Assembly: GCF_014836495.1 (NCBI RefSeq)
Contig: NZ_JACSQT010000001.1
Coordinates: 682,001 to 746,000, forward strand
Direction: 5' to 3'
DNA from: Cytobacillus stercorigallinarum
GTDB taxonomy: Bacteria; Bacillota; Bacilli; Bacillales; Cytobacillaceae
Length of the DNA stretch: 64,000 nucleotides
Shown piece by piece: positions 25,199 to 34,345 of the stretch; positions within the stretch are counted from its first letter, which is position 1, and each line of letters opens with the position of its first letter. The position numbers and the translations under genes were made by a program. Below the pieces are notes generated by a model. The model did no database searches and was not told the DNA's origin. It worked only from the letters and a program-made list of their open reading frames with translations.

Positions 25199-27859
25199 TT
25201 ATTCTTCATTGTCATCATCTGGTGGTGATGGCGGTGGTTCTTCTTCATTTGGAGGTGGATTGTCCTCTCCGCTACCGTCTTCATTACCTCCATCATTACC
25301 ATTATTGTTACCATTGCCTTCACCTTCGTTATTTCCATTGCCATTCCCATTACCATTCCCGTTGCCATTGTTGTTTTCGCCACCATTATTACCTTCGCCA
25401 TTACCATTCTCGTCGTCATTGCCACCTTCTTCTTCTCCAGGTGGTTGTTGTCCCTCACCAGGCGTTTCCTCTTCAGGAGGTTCGACTTCTTCTGGCTCTT
25501 CTTCATTGGCTGGTATGTTAACAGATGTTTGGGCTCCATCACTTTCCTTATCACCTTGAACCGCTTTTACGGTGAAGGTATACGTGCTATCAGGTTCAGG
25601 ATTTTCAATCGTAAGTGATGTTTCAGATGTTGTCGTGAACTCTTGGGCACTGCCATCATTAATAGCGCCTGTCACCACAAATTGACTATTGTCTTTGTCT
25701 TTATGATTCCATACGACTTCAATCGTATTGGCTTCTTTATTGTATTTGGCATTTAAACCATTCGGTGCTTCAAGTTTATCGAACTTTTCAGAGACTGTTT
25801 TTGGTGCGTTTCCTTTGACAGCGTACTCTGTAATAATTTGATCACTTGGCGTATATTTACTTGCTAGTTTTGCAGGATTACTACCTTTTTCAATCGCCAC
25901 TTTTTCAACAGAGTTAGGCATTTTGAAATCAGCTGTTTCTTTCCCTTCTGAAGCATATTGCATAATGTTTTTAAAGAGCATTTGGGCAATCTTCTGGTCG
26001 TAACCGTTTGATGCTAGGTAATTCTTTCTATTTTCATATCCGGTCCAAATGGCGGCTGTATAATTCGTTGTATAACCTGCAAACCAGGCATCTGGTGTAG
26101 CACCGTTAGGGATATCAAATTTTTCTTTATCTGCAGCATCATAATTCGTTGTTCCTGTTTTTCCGGCAACTGGTAAACCTGGGATATTAGCAGTTGTACC
26201 GGTACCACTTGAAATAGCCGTCTTCAGTATATCCGAAATCATAAAGGCAGTGTAATCATTCATCACCGCTTCACTTTCAGGTGTAGTGTCAATCTTCGTA
26301 CCATCACGCATTTCAATGGCTTTGACAGTATGAGGCTCTGTATAGAAACCTTCATTGGCAAATGCGCTATAAGCACCGGCCATTTCCATTGGAGAAACGG
26401 CATTTGTACCAAGTACAGAGGACTCATAATAGTCGTCTTTAAAGTTAAAGCCTAATCGATTAGCAAATTCCTTTGATTGCTCAGTACCTACTTCTTGAAT
26501 GGCTTTAACAGCAGGAATATTCCTTGACTCTGCCAATGCTTGGCGCATCGTCATTGTCCCTTTAAATGAATTATCCCAGTTATTTACTTCGGTTCCCTCA
26601 CTGTATTTATATGGCTCATCAACAAGTGTGTGATAAGTGCCCCATTGATTAAATTCAATGGCAGGTGCATATCCGGCGATCGGTTTAAATGTTGAACCTG
26701 CTTGACGTTTTTGGTCTGTAGCAAAGTTGAAACCACGCTTTACTTCTTGATTACGTCCGCCGCCAATCGCCCGAACTTCACCATTACTTGAATCTAATAA
26801 AGTAATCCCCGCTTGGAATTCTTCATCTGGATATTGTATGACATCTTCGCTATTTAAGATATTTGCAACATATTTTTGGATATCTTTGTCTGCTGTTGTA
26901 TGAATTGTTAAACCATCGGAAAAGATATCGAGGTCAGGATATTTTTCAGTTACTTCATCAATGACAACATCGACAAATGAATCATATGGTGTATCATCTT
27001 CTATTTCTCTTTCACCTTCAGGAACTAACCCTTCAGTGATAGGAATGGATTGTGCTTCAGTCTTTTGCTCTTCGGAAATGAATCCGTGTTGGTTCATTAA
27101 AGATAAGACAATGTTACGTCGTTTTTCGGCATTTTCTGGATGTGTAAACGGATTATAGTTGTTTGGACTTTGCGGCATTCCTGCAAGTAATGCGGCTTCA
27201 TGTAACTCCAGATCATCCAAATCTTTACCAAAATATAAACGTGATGCTGTTAACACACCGTGACTATTTTCTGACATGTAAATTTTATTCACATACATTT
27301 CAAAGATTTCTTGCTTTGTATATTTTCGTTCCAATTGGAATGAAAGCCATGCCTCTTGTGCTTTCCGGCTAATTGTCTTTTCATTATTTAAGAATGAGTT
27401 CTTTACGACCTGTTGTGTAATCGTACTAGCGCCCTCAGAACCAAAACCTTTTGTTACGTTGGCGATAACTGCTCCACCTAATCGAATTAAATCCATGCCG
27501 TTATGTTCATAAAAGCGAACATCTTCTGTTGCCAGAAAAGCATTTTCAACAAGGTCGGGTATATCTTCATATTCAACATAATCTAAATTTCCAGCACCGA
27601 CTTCCGTGATTTTCTCACCATTTATATCGAGAAGAACCGATGGAATAGGGTCCTTTAATAGTGCCGGATCTAACTCGGGAGCATCCTTAACCATAAAGGC
27701 AAATGTAGCTGCGCCTGCAATCATTCCAACAATACCGAGTGCAATTAATGTGAGGAAAATCTTCTTAAATAGCGATTTTCCTGATTTTTTCTTCTTCGGT
27801 TTAGGTGATTGCTGTTGTTGTTTTCGGCGCTCCTCCCTAGATTTATACTGTTCTGACAT
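25199..27859 (-). CDS. ponA: PonA, class A penicillin-binding protein 1
   Basis: An 886-residue bifunctional peptidoglycan synthase. A lysine-rich cytosolic tail is followed by a membrane helix (residues about 31-56), a GT51 glycosyltransferase domain with TEDVRFYEHNG (Glu112) and a transpeptidase domain with AGSTFKPI (SxxK), ESRN (SxN) and GKTGTT (KTG). A fibronectin type III-like domain (around 690-780) precedes a roughly 100-residue tail rich in Glu, Pro, Gly and Asn with many GN repeats, resembling the disordered tail of B. subtilis PBP1. It is transcribed after recU, 27 bp downstream of it. Confidence 0.95.
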   Translation of the reverse strand: MSEQYKSREERRKQQQQSPKPKKKKSGKSLFKKIFLTLIALGIVGMIAGAATFAFMVKDAPELDPALLKDPIPSVLLDINGEKITEVGAGNLDYVEYEDIPDLVENAFLATEDVRFYEHNGMDLIRLGGAVIANVTKGFGSEGASTITQQVVKNSFLNNEKTISRKAQEAWLSFQLERKYTKQEIFEMYVNKIYMSENSHGVLTASRLYFGKDLDDLELHEAALLAGMPQSPNNYNPFTHPENAEKRRNIVLSLMNQHGFISEEQKTEAQSIPITEGLVPEGEREIEDDTPYDSFVDVVIDEVTEKYPDLDIFSDGLTIHTTADKDIQKYVANILNSEDVIQYPDEEFQAGITLLDSSNGEVRAIGGGRNQEVKRGFNFATDQKRQAGSTFKPIAGYAPAIEFNQWGTYHTLVDEPYKYSEGTEVNNWDNSFKGTMTMRQALAESRNIPAVKAIQEVGTEQSKEFANRLGFNFKDDYYESSVLGTNAVSPMEMAGAYSAFANEGFYTEPHTVKAIEMRDGTKIDTTPESEAVMNDYTAFMISDILKTAISSGTGTTANIPGLPVAGKTGTTNYDAADKEKFDIPNGATPDAWFAGYTTNYTAAIWTGYENRKNYLASNGYDQKIAQMLFKNIMQYASEGKETADFKMPNSVEKVAIEKGSNPAKLASKYTPSDQIITEYAVKGNAPKTVSEKFDKLEAPNGLNAKYNKEANTIEVVWNHKDKDNSQFVVTGAINDGSAQEFTTTSETSLTIENPEPDSTYTFTVKAVQGDKESDGAQTSVNIPANEEEPEEVEPPEEETPGEGQQPPGEEEGGNDDENGNGEGNNGGENNNGNGNGNGNGNGNNEGEGNGNNNGNDGGNEDGSGEDNPPPNEEEPPPSPPDDDNEE

Positions 27860-27886
27860 ATAAGTCCTTCCTTTCTATCTCAAACC

Positions 27887-28507
27887 TTATGTTGAGCTAT
27901 CAAGCTGATAAATGTTATCTAATATCTTAATATAATCAATTCTCGGTTGAAAGCCAAGTATTATGCGATGGCCTTTTTCTATCACTTCATCCTTTGTCAT
28001 CGATTTCCTTCCGCCATTTTTCATCCGCTCCCAAAAAGCGAGTAGTTCCTTTGCTTCTAGTAAAAATAACTCGTCAGTGGTAGAAAAGCGTAAAATGACA
28101 AAGCAAATGCCCCTTTGTTTTATGATGTTCCTCATATGTTCAATTTGATGAGAATGGAAGTTATTAAAAGGGAATGAGGTGGTATTTTTAGTTTCCTTTG
28201 CTTCGAAATCAATATACTTACCTTTGTAAATGCCATTATAGTCAGTTGTAGATGCCTGTTTAAAGTATGCTTCTTTAATAACAGCTGCACTTCTTGCAGG
28301 ATAATCCACTTGAACAATTTGTACTGGTGTTGGCTTCTTGTGTATGACTGCGATCCCTCTATCTAAGTAATATTGGTTGCTATCGTTAATATCGTCCTCC
28401 AATGTCATACCTCTTTTACCATATGACGGATTCTTTCGTTTTCTTTTTTCTATTGTGCTTTTTTCTGCAGGTACGTATTTTCTCCCGTTCGGGTAATGAA
28501 ATGCCAT
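27887..28507 (-). CDS. recU: RecU, Holliday junction resolvase
   Basis: A 206-residue resolvase that cuts four-way junctions in recombination and chromosome segregation. The nuclease core shows [20 protein letters not shown] with the conserved Asp, Glu and Lys metal-site residues (around 85-105), preceded by [13 protein letters not shown] 28507 is chosen because GAGGTG lies six bases upstream and the length then equals the family norm; an upstream GTG adds three residues. recU and ponA form one operon. Confidence 0.94.
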   Translation of the reverse strand: MAFHYPNGRKYVPAEKSTIEKRKRKNPSYGKRGMTLEDDINDSNQYYLDRGIAVIHKKPTPVQIVQVDYPARSAAVIKEAYFKQASTTDYNGIYKGKYIDFEAKETKNTTSFPFNNFHSHQIEHMRNIIKQRGICFVILRFSTTDELFLLEAKELLAFWERMKNGGRKSMTKDEVIEKGHRIILGFQPRIDYIKILDNIYQLDSST

Positions 28508-28826
28508 AGACTTCACCTCACAAACTATACCTTATCATACCAGAAGCAAGATGTAATCGGGTGGTCAAAAAGCACTAATATAACAAGGTGTACTTGTTTT
28601 GTAATATTTGACGTAAAAGAAGGTGAAAATGTTTCATTTTCTTTTCAGTGTTGCCGTTTAGACATATTTTCAAACGTTTTTTCATATGCTGTCGAAAGAA
28701 GGTCATTATATAAAAAATCCTTCTTTCTTTGCCGAATCAGTTCTAGTTTTGTCAATCGCAAAGGAGATAAAAATAGGAAAGCGAATGTACATTATATCAA
28801 AGACGCGACCTTAAAGGAGGCATGAC
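28508..28826. other. Divergent intergenic region between recU and yppD
   Basis: About 320 bp that must hold the recU-ponA promoter and the promoter for yppD. B. subtilis has yppC here; no equivalent is visible. I see no gene or strong hairpin, and the longest open frames have no ribosome binding site. Confidence 0.5.
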
Positions 28827-29087
28827 TTGTCAATGAAACCTAATATGACTGAAAAACAGGAATTATTACTCATGCTAGAGGATATTTATAATCAATTGGA
28901 GGCTTTAGAGACAGCTGTGCAAAAGAATCTACAACAATTAAAGTTCAATCAACAAAAAGAACAAATCGAAAAAGTAGAAGCGTGTCATGAAAAGTTAGTG
29001 GAATTAGAAAGTTTTCCGATGGACGAGCTTCACCAACAAGATACGACGGATTCACATTTTGTGAAATACAAACTTGGTTATCGCTAA
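28827..29087 (+). CDS. YppD-position small coiled-coil protein
   Basis: An 86-residue, highly charged, helical protein with heptad-like leucines (LLLMLEDIYNQLEALETAVQ); it probably forms a coiled coil. The start is TTG 28827, six bases after AAAGGAGG; ATG 28833 is possible. Its place upstream of yppE matches B. subtilis yppD, but I did not recognise the sequence with certainty. Function unknown. Confidence 0.65.
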   Translation: MSMKPNMTEKQELLLMLEDIYNQLEALETAVQKNLQQLKFNQQKEQIEKVEACHEKLVELESFPMDELHQQDTTDSHFVKYKLGYR

Positions 29088-29165
29088 TCATTTACGAGTA
29101 GTATAGTCGTAAGCTACAATAAGGTTAGCTCATCTATGATTTTTACAGAATGACTGGAGATGAAC

Positions 29166-29531
29166 ATGATGAACAAGCTAGCCAAACACTCAAATGAAAT
29201 CTTAATGCATTTGGAATGGATTGAGAAGCGCTATATAGATGGTAGAAAAGAAAATAAGAAAGCGGATTTTTTCGACGAAGTTAAGCCTTATGCCGATAAG
29301 GTGAAAAAAGAGTTAGATGTATGGCAGGAAGAAGCACTTCTATTTTTACAGACAAAAGCAACGAAGAAGTTATGGCCGATGCAAATCAATTCTGCTTATG
29401 ACCAAATTGAAACATGCTCGATTCAAGCTTTTTACCCTGAAACAAGTAAATCGAGATTTACCAATCAATTGCAGTCTGCAAAATTTGTTGTTGAGACGTT
29501 GTTAAGAATCGTAGAAGAAAGTGAAGTGTGA
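29166..29531 (+). CDS. yppE: YppE, DUF1798 family protein
   Basis: A 121-residue four-helix-bundle-like protein of the YppE/DUF1798 family, recognised by the WIEKRY and KLWPMQINSAYDQIETCSIQAFYP segments. ATG 29166 lies six bases after GGAG. No enzymatic motif is seen and no function is established. It lies in the yppD-yppE-yppF-yppG neighbourhood conserved in Bacillus and is closed by a terminator shared with convergent yppF. Confidence 0.85.
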   Translation: MMNKLAKHSNEILMHLEWIEKRYIDGRKENKKADFFDEVKPYADKVKKELDVWQEEALLFLQTKATKKLWPMQINSAYDQIETCSIQAFYPETSKSRFTNQLQSAKFVVETLLRIVEESEV

Positions 29532-29654
29532 TCAAGACTCAGGACGAATAATTTAAAGGTCCTAACTTCATTTCAACGGACGCCTTGAGATCATTTCGAC
29601 TCTTTCTTACACCGAATGATTGGAAAAGGGAGAGTAGCTTCAGTATAAATAATA

Positions 29655-29696
29655 GAAGGAAAAAAGGAGCCACTATAAAAGTGACTCCTTTTTTCC
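29655..29696. terminator. Bidirectional terminator between yppE and yppF
   Basis: Long palindrome: GAAGGAAAAAAGGAG...CACT / AGTG...CTCCTTTTTTCCTTC. Confidence 0.85.
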
Positions 29697-29719
29697 TTCT
29701 GAGTTATGAATGTTTTTTC

Positions 29720-29932
29720 CTATTTCATAGTAATTAGGGATCCGTCTTTAAAAAAACTTTCAGGAATGACAGCACCTAATGATTCTAATTCACGAACTAG
29801 ATTTCGATAATCCAAAATGGAAATTTCATTGTGGATATAAGCTCGTTTAGAGAAATCTAGTAGTTGGTTCGCGTGATCTGGCTTAACTTCCTTCACTTGT
29901 TGAAACTTCTGCTTTAGCTCGTGAACATTCAT
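29720..29932 (-). CDS. yppF: YppF family small protein
   Basis: A 70-residue soluble protein with the YppF family pattern (ELKQKFQQVKEVKPDHANQLLDFSKRAYIHNEISILDYRNLVREL), predicted to be helical. GAGGAAG is well placed before the ATG on the minus strand. Function unknown. It reads convergently to yppE. Confidence 0.85.
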   Translation of the reverse strand: MNVHELKQKFQQVKEVKPDHANQLLDFSKRAYIHNEISILDYRNLVRELESLGAVIPESFFKDGSLITMK

Positions 29933-30171
29933 TTGAATCTTCCTCCCCCAAATAATGAAATAATCTTAAAAGGATACTCATCCAATCATGCGATGAAATA
30001 TGAAGTTTTAAAGAAATGTAGGAAAAAACAAATCTTTAAATATATAGTAACACGAAATAAATAGATTGCTTATTTTTCAAAAATTTAAACTTCCGACAAA
30101 GTTCAACAATTAATGACAGATTGCGAAATAAGGATTTTCTTTTATAAATGCAAATATCATTAAGGATAATC

Positions 30172-30199
30172 ACCTAATTCGCCTATTCATCATACAGTA
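30172..30199 (+). promoter_or_regulatory. Possible mother-cell (SigK/SigE-like) promoter for yppG
   Basis: AC (30172), 17-bp spacer, CATACAGTA (30191-30199), which matches the -10 CATANNNTA of SigK and CATACANT of SigE. No good SigA -35 precedes the overlapping TATAAT at 30198. Confidence 0.35.
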
Positions 30200-30230
30200 T
30201 AATGATGATGAATAAGGAGGATGTTTGCCC

Positions 30231-30806
30231 ATGTTTGGCCGTAAAAGAAATGAGAGAAGTAAACGAAATATGCCTGTTGCATGGAGCTTTAATCCATATT
30301 ATGCACCTTACCAATCTAATATGTCCTACCCTGCTGAAATAAGACAAATGCCAGTAATGCAGTCCGTTCCACACCCGATAATGAATGGACAACAACAGCC
30401 ATTATGGAATCAATCTCAACTAAATTATGCTTATCCAACGAATTATCCGTATCAGACCCTTCCATATGGTCATATGTATCCGCCGCAATCAGAGGTAAAT
30501 AATCACCAACCAAACTACCCTTTACAGGAGAGTCCAAATTACTTTCACAATCCACTCGAACCAAATGAGCAGCCGGTAAATAAATCTTTTAACATGCCAA
30601 ACCAATATAACTCCATGAACCCGTATCCAAAACAATCTTTTGTTGCGAAACAACCAAGTAATGTTCAATCGATTATGAATAGCTTTAAGTCCCAAGATGG
30701 TTCACTAGATTTTAATAAAATGATGGATACAGCGGGGCAAATGATGAATGCTGTAAACCAAGTTTCCTCAATGGTAAAAGGGGTCGGTGGTTTCTTTAAG
30801 GTGTAG
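30231..30806 (+). CDS. yppG: YppG-like protein, probable spore-associated protein
   Basis: A 191-residue low-complexity protein. The basic start (MFGRKRNERSKRN) leads to a Pro/Tyr/Asn/Gln-rich middle with repeated YP and NYP units (around 18-120), then a conserved C-terminal segment with PSNVQSIMNSFKSQDGSLDF and MMDTAGQMMNAVNQVSSMVKGVGGFF, typical of YppG-like and some coat proteins. ATG 30231 is ten bases after AAGGAGG. The composition and the spore-type promoter suggest a coat or crust role; this is inference. Confidence 0.8.
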   Translation: MFGRKRNERSKRNMPVAWSFNPYYAPYQSNMSYPAEIRQMPVMQSVPHPIMNGQQQPLWNQSQLNYAYPTNYPYQTLPYGHMYPPQSEVNNHQPNYPLQESPNYFHNPLEPNEQPVNKSFNMPNQYNSMNPYPKQSFVAKQPSNVQSIMNSFKSQDGSLDFNKMMDTAGQMMNAVNQVSSMVKGVGGFFKV

Positions 30807-30918
30807 GGTTGATAGTCTAATAGGATGATCATAAGGTTCATTGATGGATAAGTAAATCGGCAATAGGCTTTAAGGTAGTAACTATTAATTGGATTAATGC
30901 AGACATATACTTACTTTG

Positions 30919-30988
30919 GCCATGTGACGGCAAAAGAGCACATGGCTTTTTATGATGGCTTGTTCCGGATATGCCATCATAAAAAAGA
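30919..30988. terminator. Two adjoining hairpins after yppG
   Basis: GCCATGTG / CACATGGC followed by TTTTTA (30919-30951) is an ordinary terminator. It runs directly into a second perfect palindrome, TTTTTATGATGGC / GCCATCATAAAAA (30946-30985), which can work in either direction. The rest of the 360-bp gap shows no gene. Confidence 0.65.
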
Positions 30989-31167
30989 GTGAGTGCACGG
31001 AAGTTTGGCTGCTGTTTTTCTTTCGTTATGAAAGGGAATTTAATAAATATCAATTTAGATGACAAGTCTTGTATTCGGAAATAGGAGAATTGTAAAAAAA
31101 TATTGACAATGATGTTGGAAAGATGAAAAATAGTTAGCATGACGAAAGAAGCAGAAGGGGGAAAGAA

Positions 31168-32034
31168 ATGGTTCGTTATATCCAGCAAATGATTATCGTC
31201 ATCTTTCTTATTTTATTTCTTGCAACATTACCATCAATCGTTTTAGTTGATCCTACAAATGGTACGGTTAGTTTGAATTTTTCCCAATTTCCTTCAATAG
31301 TAGGAAATTTCTTTAAAGAATTAAGCACTGGCAGCCTAGGTACATTTTATGTAGGAATGGAGCAAAGGTCGATTGCTTCAGAGATTGGCGATAATTTTTT
31401 CACTTCCTTTTATATTGTTTTTGTAGGCGTATTTATTTCCATTCTTTTCAGTTTATTATTCGGTATTTTCTTAAGTCGATTCTACTTAACAAAAATTTTT
31501 CGTCTCATTATGAATATCATCTCGACCATTCCTGATTTTATTTTTATTATTTTTGCTCTACTCTTGGCGGTGAATATTTATAAATGGACAGGCATTAGAG
31601 TCGTCTCCTTTTTACCGAATGGGGGTGCATTGAATATTTGGTTCCCGATGGTTCTCGTTGCGATTGCCCCTTCTATTTATCTATTTAAATTGATTTCTGA
31701 GAGGTACTTTTTAATAGCTGGAGAAGATTATATTCGTACAGCTGTAGCTAAAGGCTTGAAAATTGATCGTATTAATTTTCAGCATGTGTTTAAAAATATT
31801 GAGCCGTTTCTTGTAGCTGACTTGGTGAAAGTATTATCCCTTGCCATCGGTAATTTATTTATTGTGGAATATTTGCTCAACGTGTCAGGTCTAACAAAGT
31901 TTGTTTTTCAAAGTTCTGGTGATCCGCAGCCTATTGCTATTGGCCTATTTGGCATGCTATTCATTTCGCTTCTTGTCTTTGCCGCTATGAGACTTTTACT
32001 TTATTTATTTAAACGAGGGTTTATTTATGAATAA
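31168..32034 (+). CDS. ABC transporter permease, DppB/OppB type
   Basis: A 288-residue BPD_transp_1 permease with about six membrane helices. The ATPase-docking EAA loop is visible as EDYIRTAVAKGLKIDRINFQHV (around 190-211). A first helix precedes a loop of about 60 residues outside the membrane, as in OppB. GGGGGA stands before the ATG. The gene overlaps the next one by 8 bp, so both permeases are made together. No ATPase or substrate-binding protein gene lies nearby, so the substrate cannot be stated; peptides or nickel-like ligands are family options. Confidence 0.85.
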   Translation: MVRYIQQMIIVIFLILFLATLPSIVLVDPTNGTVSLNFSQFPSIVGNFFKELSTGSLGTFYVGMEQRSIASEIGDNFFTSFYIVFVGVFISILFSLLFGIFLSRFYLTKIFRLIMNIISTIPDFIFIIFALLLAVNIYKWTGIRVVSFLPNGGALNIWFPMVLVAIAPSIYLFKLISERYFLIAGEDYIRTAVAKGLKIDRINFQHVFKNIEPFLVADLVKVLSLAIGNLFIVEYLLNVSGLTKFVFQSSGDPQPIAIGLFGMLFISLLVFAAMRLLLYLFKRGFIYE

Positions 32035-34345
32035 GTTATATAATCGAAATTACGCATTGTATTTAGGGATAATTAGTGTATCGATTGTATTATTTTTTAC
32101 GATATTTGGTCCGAAAATAGCACCCCACTCCATCTTTATGGCATTAGAGGTGAAGTATATGGATGGCGATGTCATTTCACCACCATTACAACCTTTTGAA
32201 TCAATGGCATACCCTTTAGGAACAGATCTGTGGGGATACGATTTATTGTCAATGATACTATATGGTTTGCGATATACGGTGTGGATCGCTATTGCGGTTG
32301 CTGCTATAAAAATGATAGTCGGTACAGTACTAGGTATGTTTATTGGTACATGGAAAAAAACGCCTTCTTTCATTATCGCTTTTGAAGGTGCTTGGAGTTA
32401 TGTACCTGCATTTTTAATTTTATATTTCTGCTTATTGCCTATTAATTTTGGATCTGTATTGGAAACGCCTATTCTTATAGCGTATTTCATCGTTATTGCC
32501 TCACTTGTTGGCATTCCAAGTATTGTATCTTCTGTTAGGCAAAAAACAGCTGAAATTTATAAAAGAGATTTTGTTTTGGCATCCATTACTCTTGGGGCAA
32601 AGAGGTGGAGGCTATTATGGCGTAACGTATTTCCACAATTAAAAGAATCGTTACTTGTGATGTTCACAATGGAAATTGTTTATGTGATTACAATCATGGG
32701 TCAGTTAGCTTTATTAAATATTTTTATCGGCGGAACAATTGTTAGAAATGATCCTGTTATCTACTTATCGGTTACAAAAGAATTATCAGGTCTTGTTGGG
32801 CAAGCGAGAGATAATTTGATGGGCAATCAATATATTTTAATGGTGCCACTTATCATTTTGTTAATCACTACGATATCCTTTAGTTTGTTAACCGCAGGGC
32901 TAAAAAATAAATTCCTATCAGATTATGCTAGAATGCCTTGGATTAAAACAGGAATTAAACCAAAAGGGAAACCAAGCCGAAAAAGATTAGGTGAAAAGCG
33001 ATTTTTAAACTTTAGTTTACATAAAGTGGGTTTCGCTATCCTTTTCTTATTATTTGTTATTGGGGGTATACTTGTTCATCAATATAGTGATTCGAAAATT
33101 GGTGTAACAAATGAAAATGAAGGGGGCTATTCCTTAGCGCTTTCGATGGTAAGTGATAAAGAGTTTACAGTGAAAGAAGAAGTGACAGTTAAGAACCAAT
33201 CAGAAGATAAATGGGAAGAGCTACTTTTTTTTGCACCGAGAGATATAGCCCAAATAGAACGTAATGAAATCACTGTAAACCAGGAAAATCTACCGTACGA
33301 AATAAAGGATGGCGTTTATTACATTTCGTTACCGGAAAAATGGCAAGGCGAGAATCAATTTGATGTGCAATTTAACTATAGAATGACAGGAATAGAAGAT
33401 GCTGATATTTTCCAAGACTGGTATTTTGCATTAGCACCATTTAAAAACGGAAAATGGTCAGAAGCGACAAAAGATAATCCATATGTTCAACATCATCATG
33501 CATTATTATCTTCATTTAAAGTAAGCTATGATCTTCAACCAGGATATACATTTATATCTTCTGCTATTGAGAATGACAAGGAGACGGTCTCCATTGATGA
33601 TGTGAAGAATTTCTCCTTTTCTATTGTGTCTGATAATTGGGATCAAAACGAAAGGGTTACACAGAAGGATACCCAGGTTCGCTTTTTGCAACAGTCTCCA
33701 TCACTGGAGGAATCAGCTGAAGAAGAGATCATAACGGTGATTGATTATTTTGAAGAAGCGATAGCACCTCTACCATTTAAGCAAGTAGATATTTTCATAA
33801 GTGATAACTTGGAAACTGAGAGTTTGCCTGGGATGGTCATATTGAATGTAGAAGAAGCGCAGGATTCATATATGATAGCTAAAGAGGTGGCTGCTCTTTA
33901 TTATGCATCGGCTATCAGTCAGGACCCTAAAAATGATAGCTGGATTGGATCGGGTCTATCTCATTTAGCTGCTTATCAATATAGCGTCGATCAAGGTGAG
34001 GAAAGTAAGCAACAGGCTTTGGCTTACTTACAAGAAGAATTAGGGGCGTTAGAAGAGCATGTGAATGGAAGCCAAGTATCCAATACCAATATCATCGAGG
34101 TTGAACATGAAGCTGTATTAAATGCACAACCTGCATGGAAAATAATCGAATTAATCGAAGAACATTACGGTTATAGAGGGATGAGTCCCGAAGAAGTCGG
34201 TGAAAAATATTTATCTTCCTTTTATGAACAGTTTGCCGGAAGAGAAGTAGATACTGAAATTTTCCTTCAGTTTACACGAGACTACTTCAGTGTACCTTCA
34301 GGGGCGTTTAGTCGGTGGTTAAATACAGAAGAGGTTGGGACATAA
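32027..34345 (+). CDS. OppC-type ABC permease fused to a degenerate M1-aminopeptidase-like domain
   Basis: A 772-residue fusion. Residues 1-300 form an OppC-like permease with the docking loop RDFVLASITLGAKRWRLLWRNVFP (around 180-203). A basic linker and one more membrane helix (around 335-352) lead to an extracytoplasmic part of about 410 residues. This part follows the M1 peptidase plan: a beta-rich N-domain (YSLALSMVSDKEFTVKEEVTVKN) and a thermolysin-like core. The zinc motif HEXXH-X18-E is replaced in exact register by KEVAA (619-623) and Ser642 in WIGSGL, so it should not be a peptidase. It may bind substrate for the permease. The last four codons and the stop lie inside a dispersed repeat. 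Confidence 0.75.
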   Translation: MNKLYNRNYALYLGIISVSIVLFFTIFGPKIAPHSIFMALEVKYMDGDVISPPLQPFESMAYPLGTDLWGYDLLSMILYGLRYTVWIAIAVAAIKMIVGTVLGMFIGTWKKTPSFIIAFEGAWSYVPAFLILYFCLLPINFGSVLETPILIAYFIVIASLVGIPSIVSSVRQKTAEIYKRDFVLASITLGAKRWRLLWRNVFPQLKESLLVMFTMEIVYVITIMGQLALLNIFIGGTIVRNDPVIYLSVTKELSGLVGQARDNLMGNQYILMVPLIILLITTISFSLLTAGLKNKFLSDYARMPWIKTGIKPKGKPSRKRLGEKRFLNFSLHKVGFAILFLLFVIGGILVHQYSDSKIGVTNENEGGYSLALSMVSDKEFTVKEEVTVKNQSEDKWEELLFFAPRDIAQIERNEITVNQENLPYEIKDGVYYISLPEKWQGENQFDVQFNYRMTGIEDADIFQDWYFALAPFKNGKWSEATKDNPYVQHHHALLSSFKVSYDLQPGYTFISSAIENDKETVSIDDVKNFSFSIVSDNWDQNERVTQKDTQVRFLQQSPSLEESAEEEIITVIDYFEEAIAPLPFKQVDIFISDNLETESLPGMVILNVEEAQDSYMIAKEVAALYYASAISQDPKNDSWIGSGLSHLAAYQYSVDQGEESKQQALAYLQEELGALEEHVNGSQVSNTNIIEVEHEAVLNAQPAWKIIELIEEHYGYRGMSPEEVGEKYLSSFYEQFAGREVDTEIFLQFTRDYFSVPSGAFSRWLNTEEVGT

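Noticed and set aside
25300-25400. CRISPR-like short repeats
   Set aside because: The periodicity comes from Gly-Asn codons in ponA; there are no spacers.
25209-25559. Plus-strand Ser/Pro-rich and His/Tyr-rich ORFs opposite the end of ponA
   Set aside because: They mirror the repetitive codons of the PonA tail; no ribosome binding site and no plausible protein.
28496-28825. 109-codon ORF in the recU-yppD gap
   Set aside because: Overlaps the recU start, lacks a binding site, and its composition looks like translated non-coding DNA.
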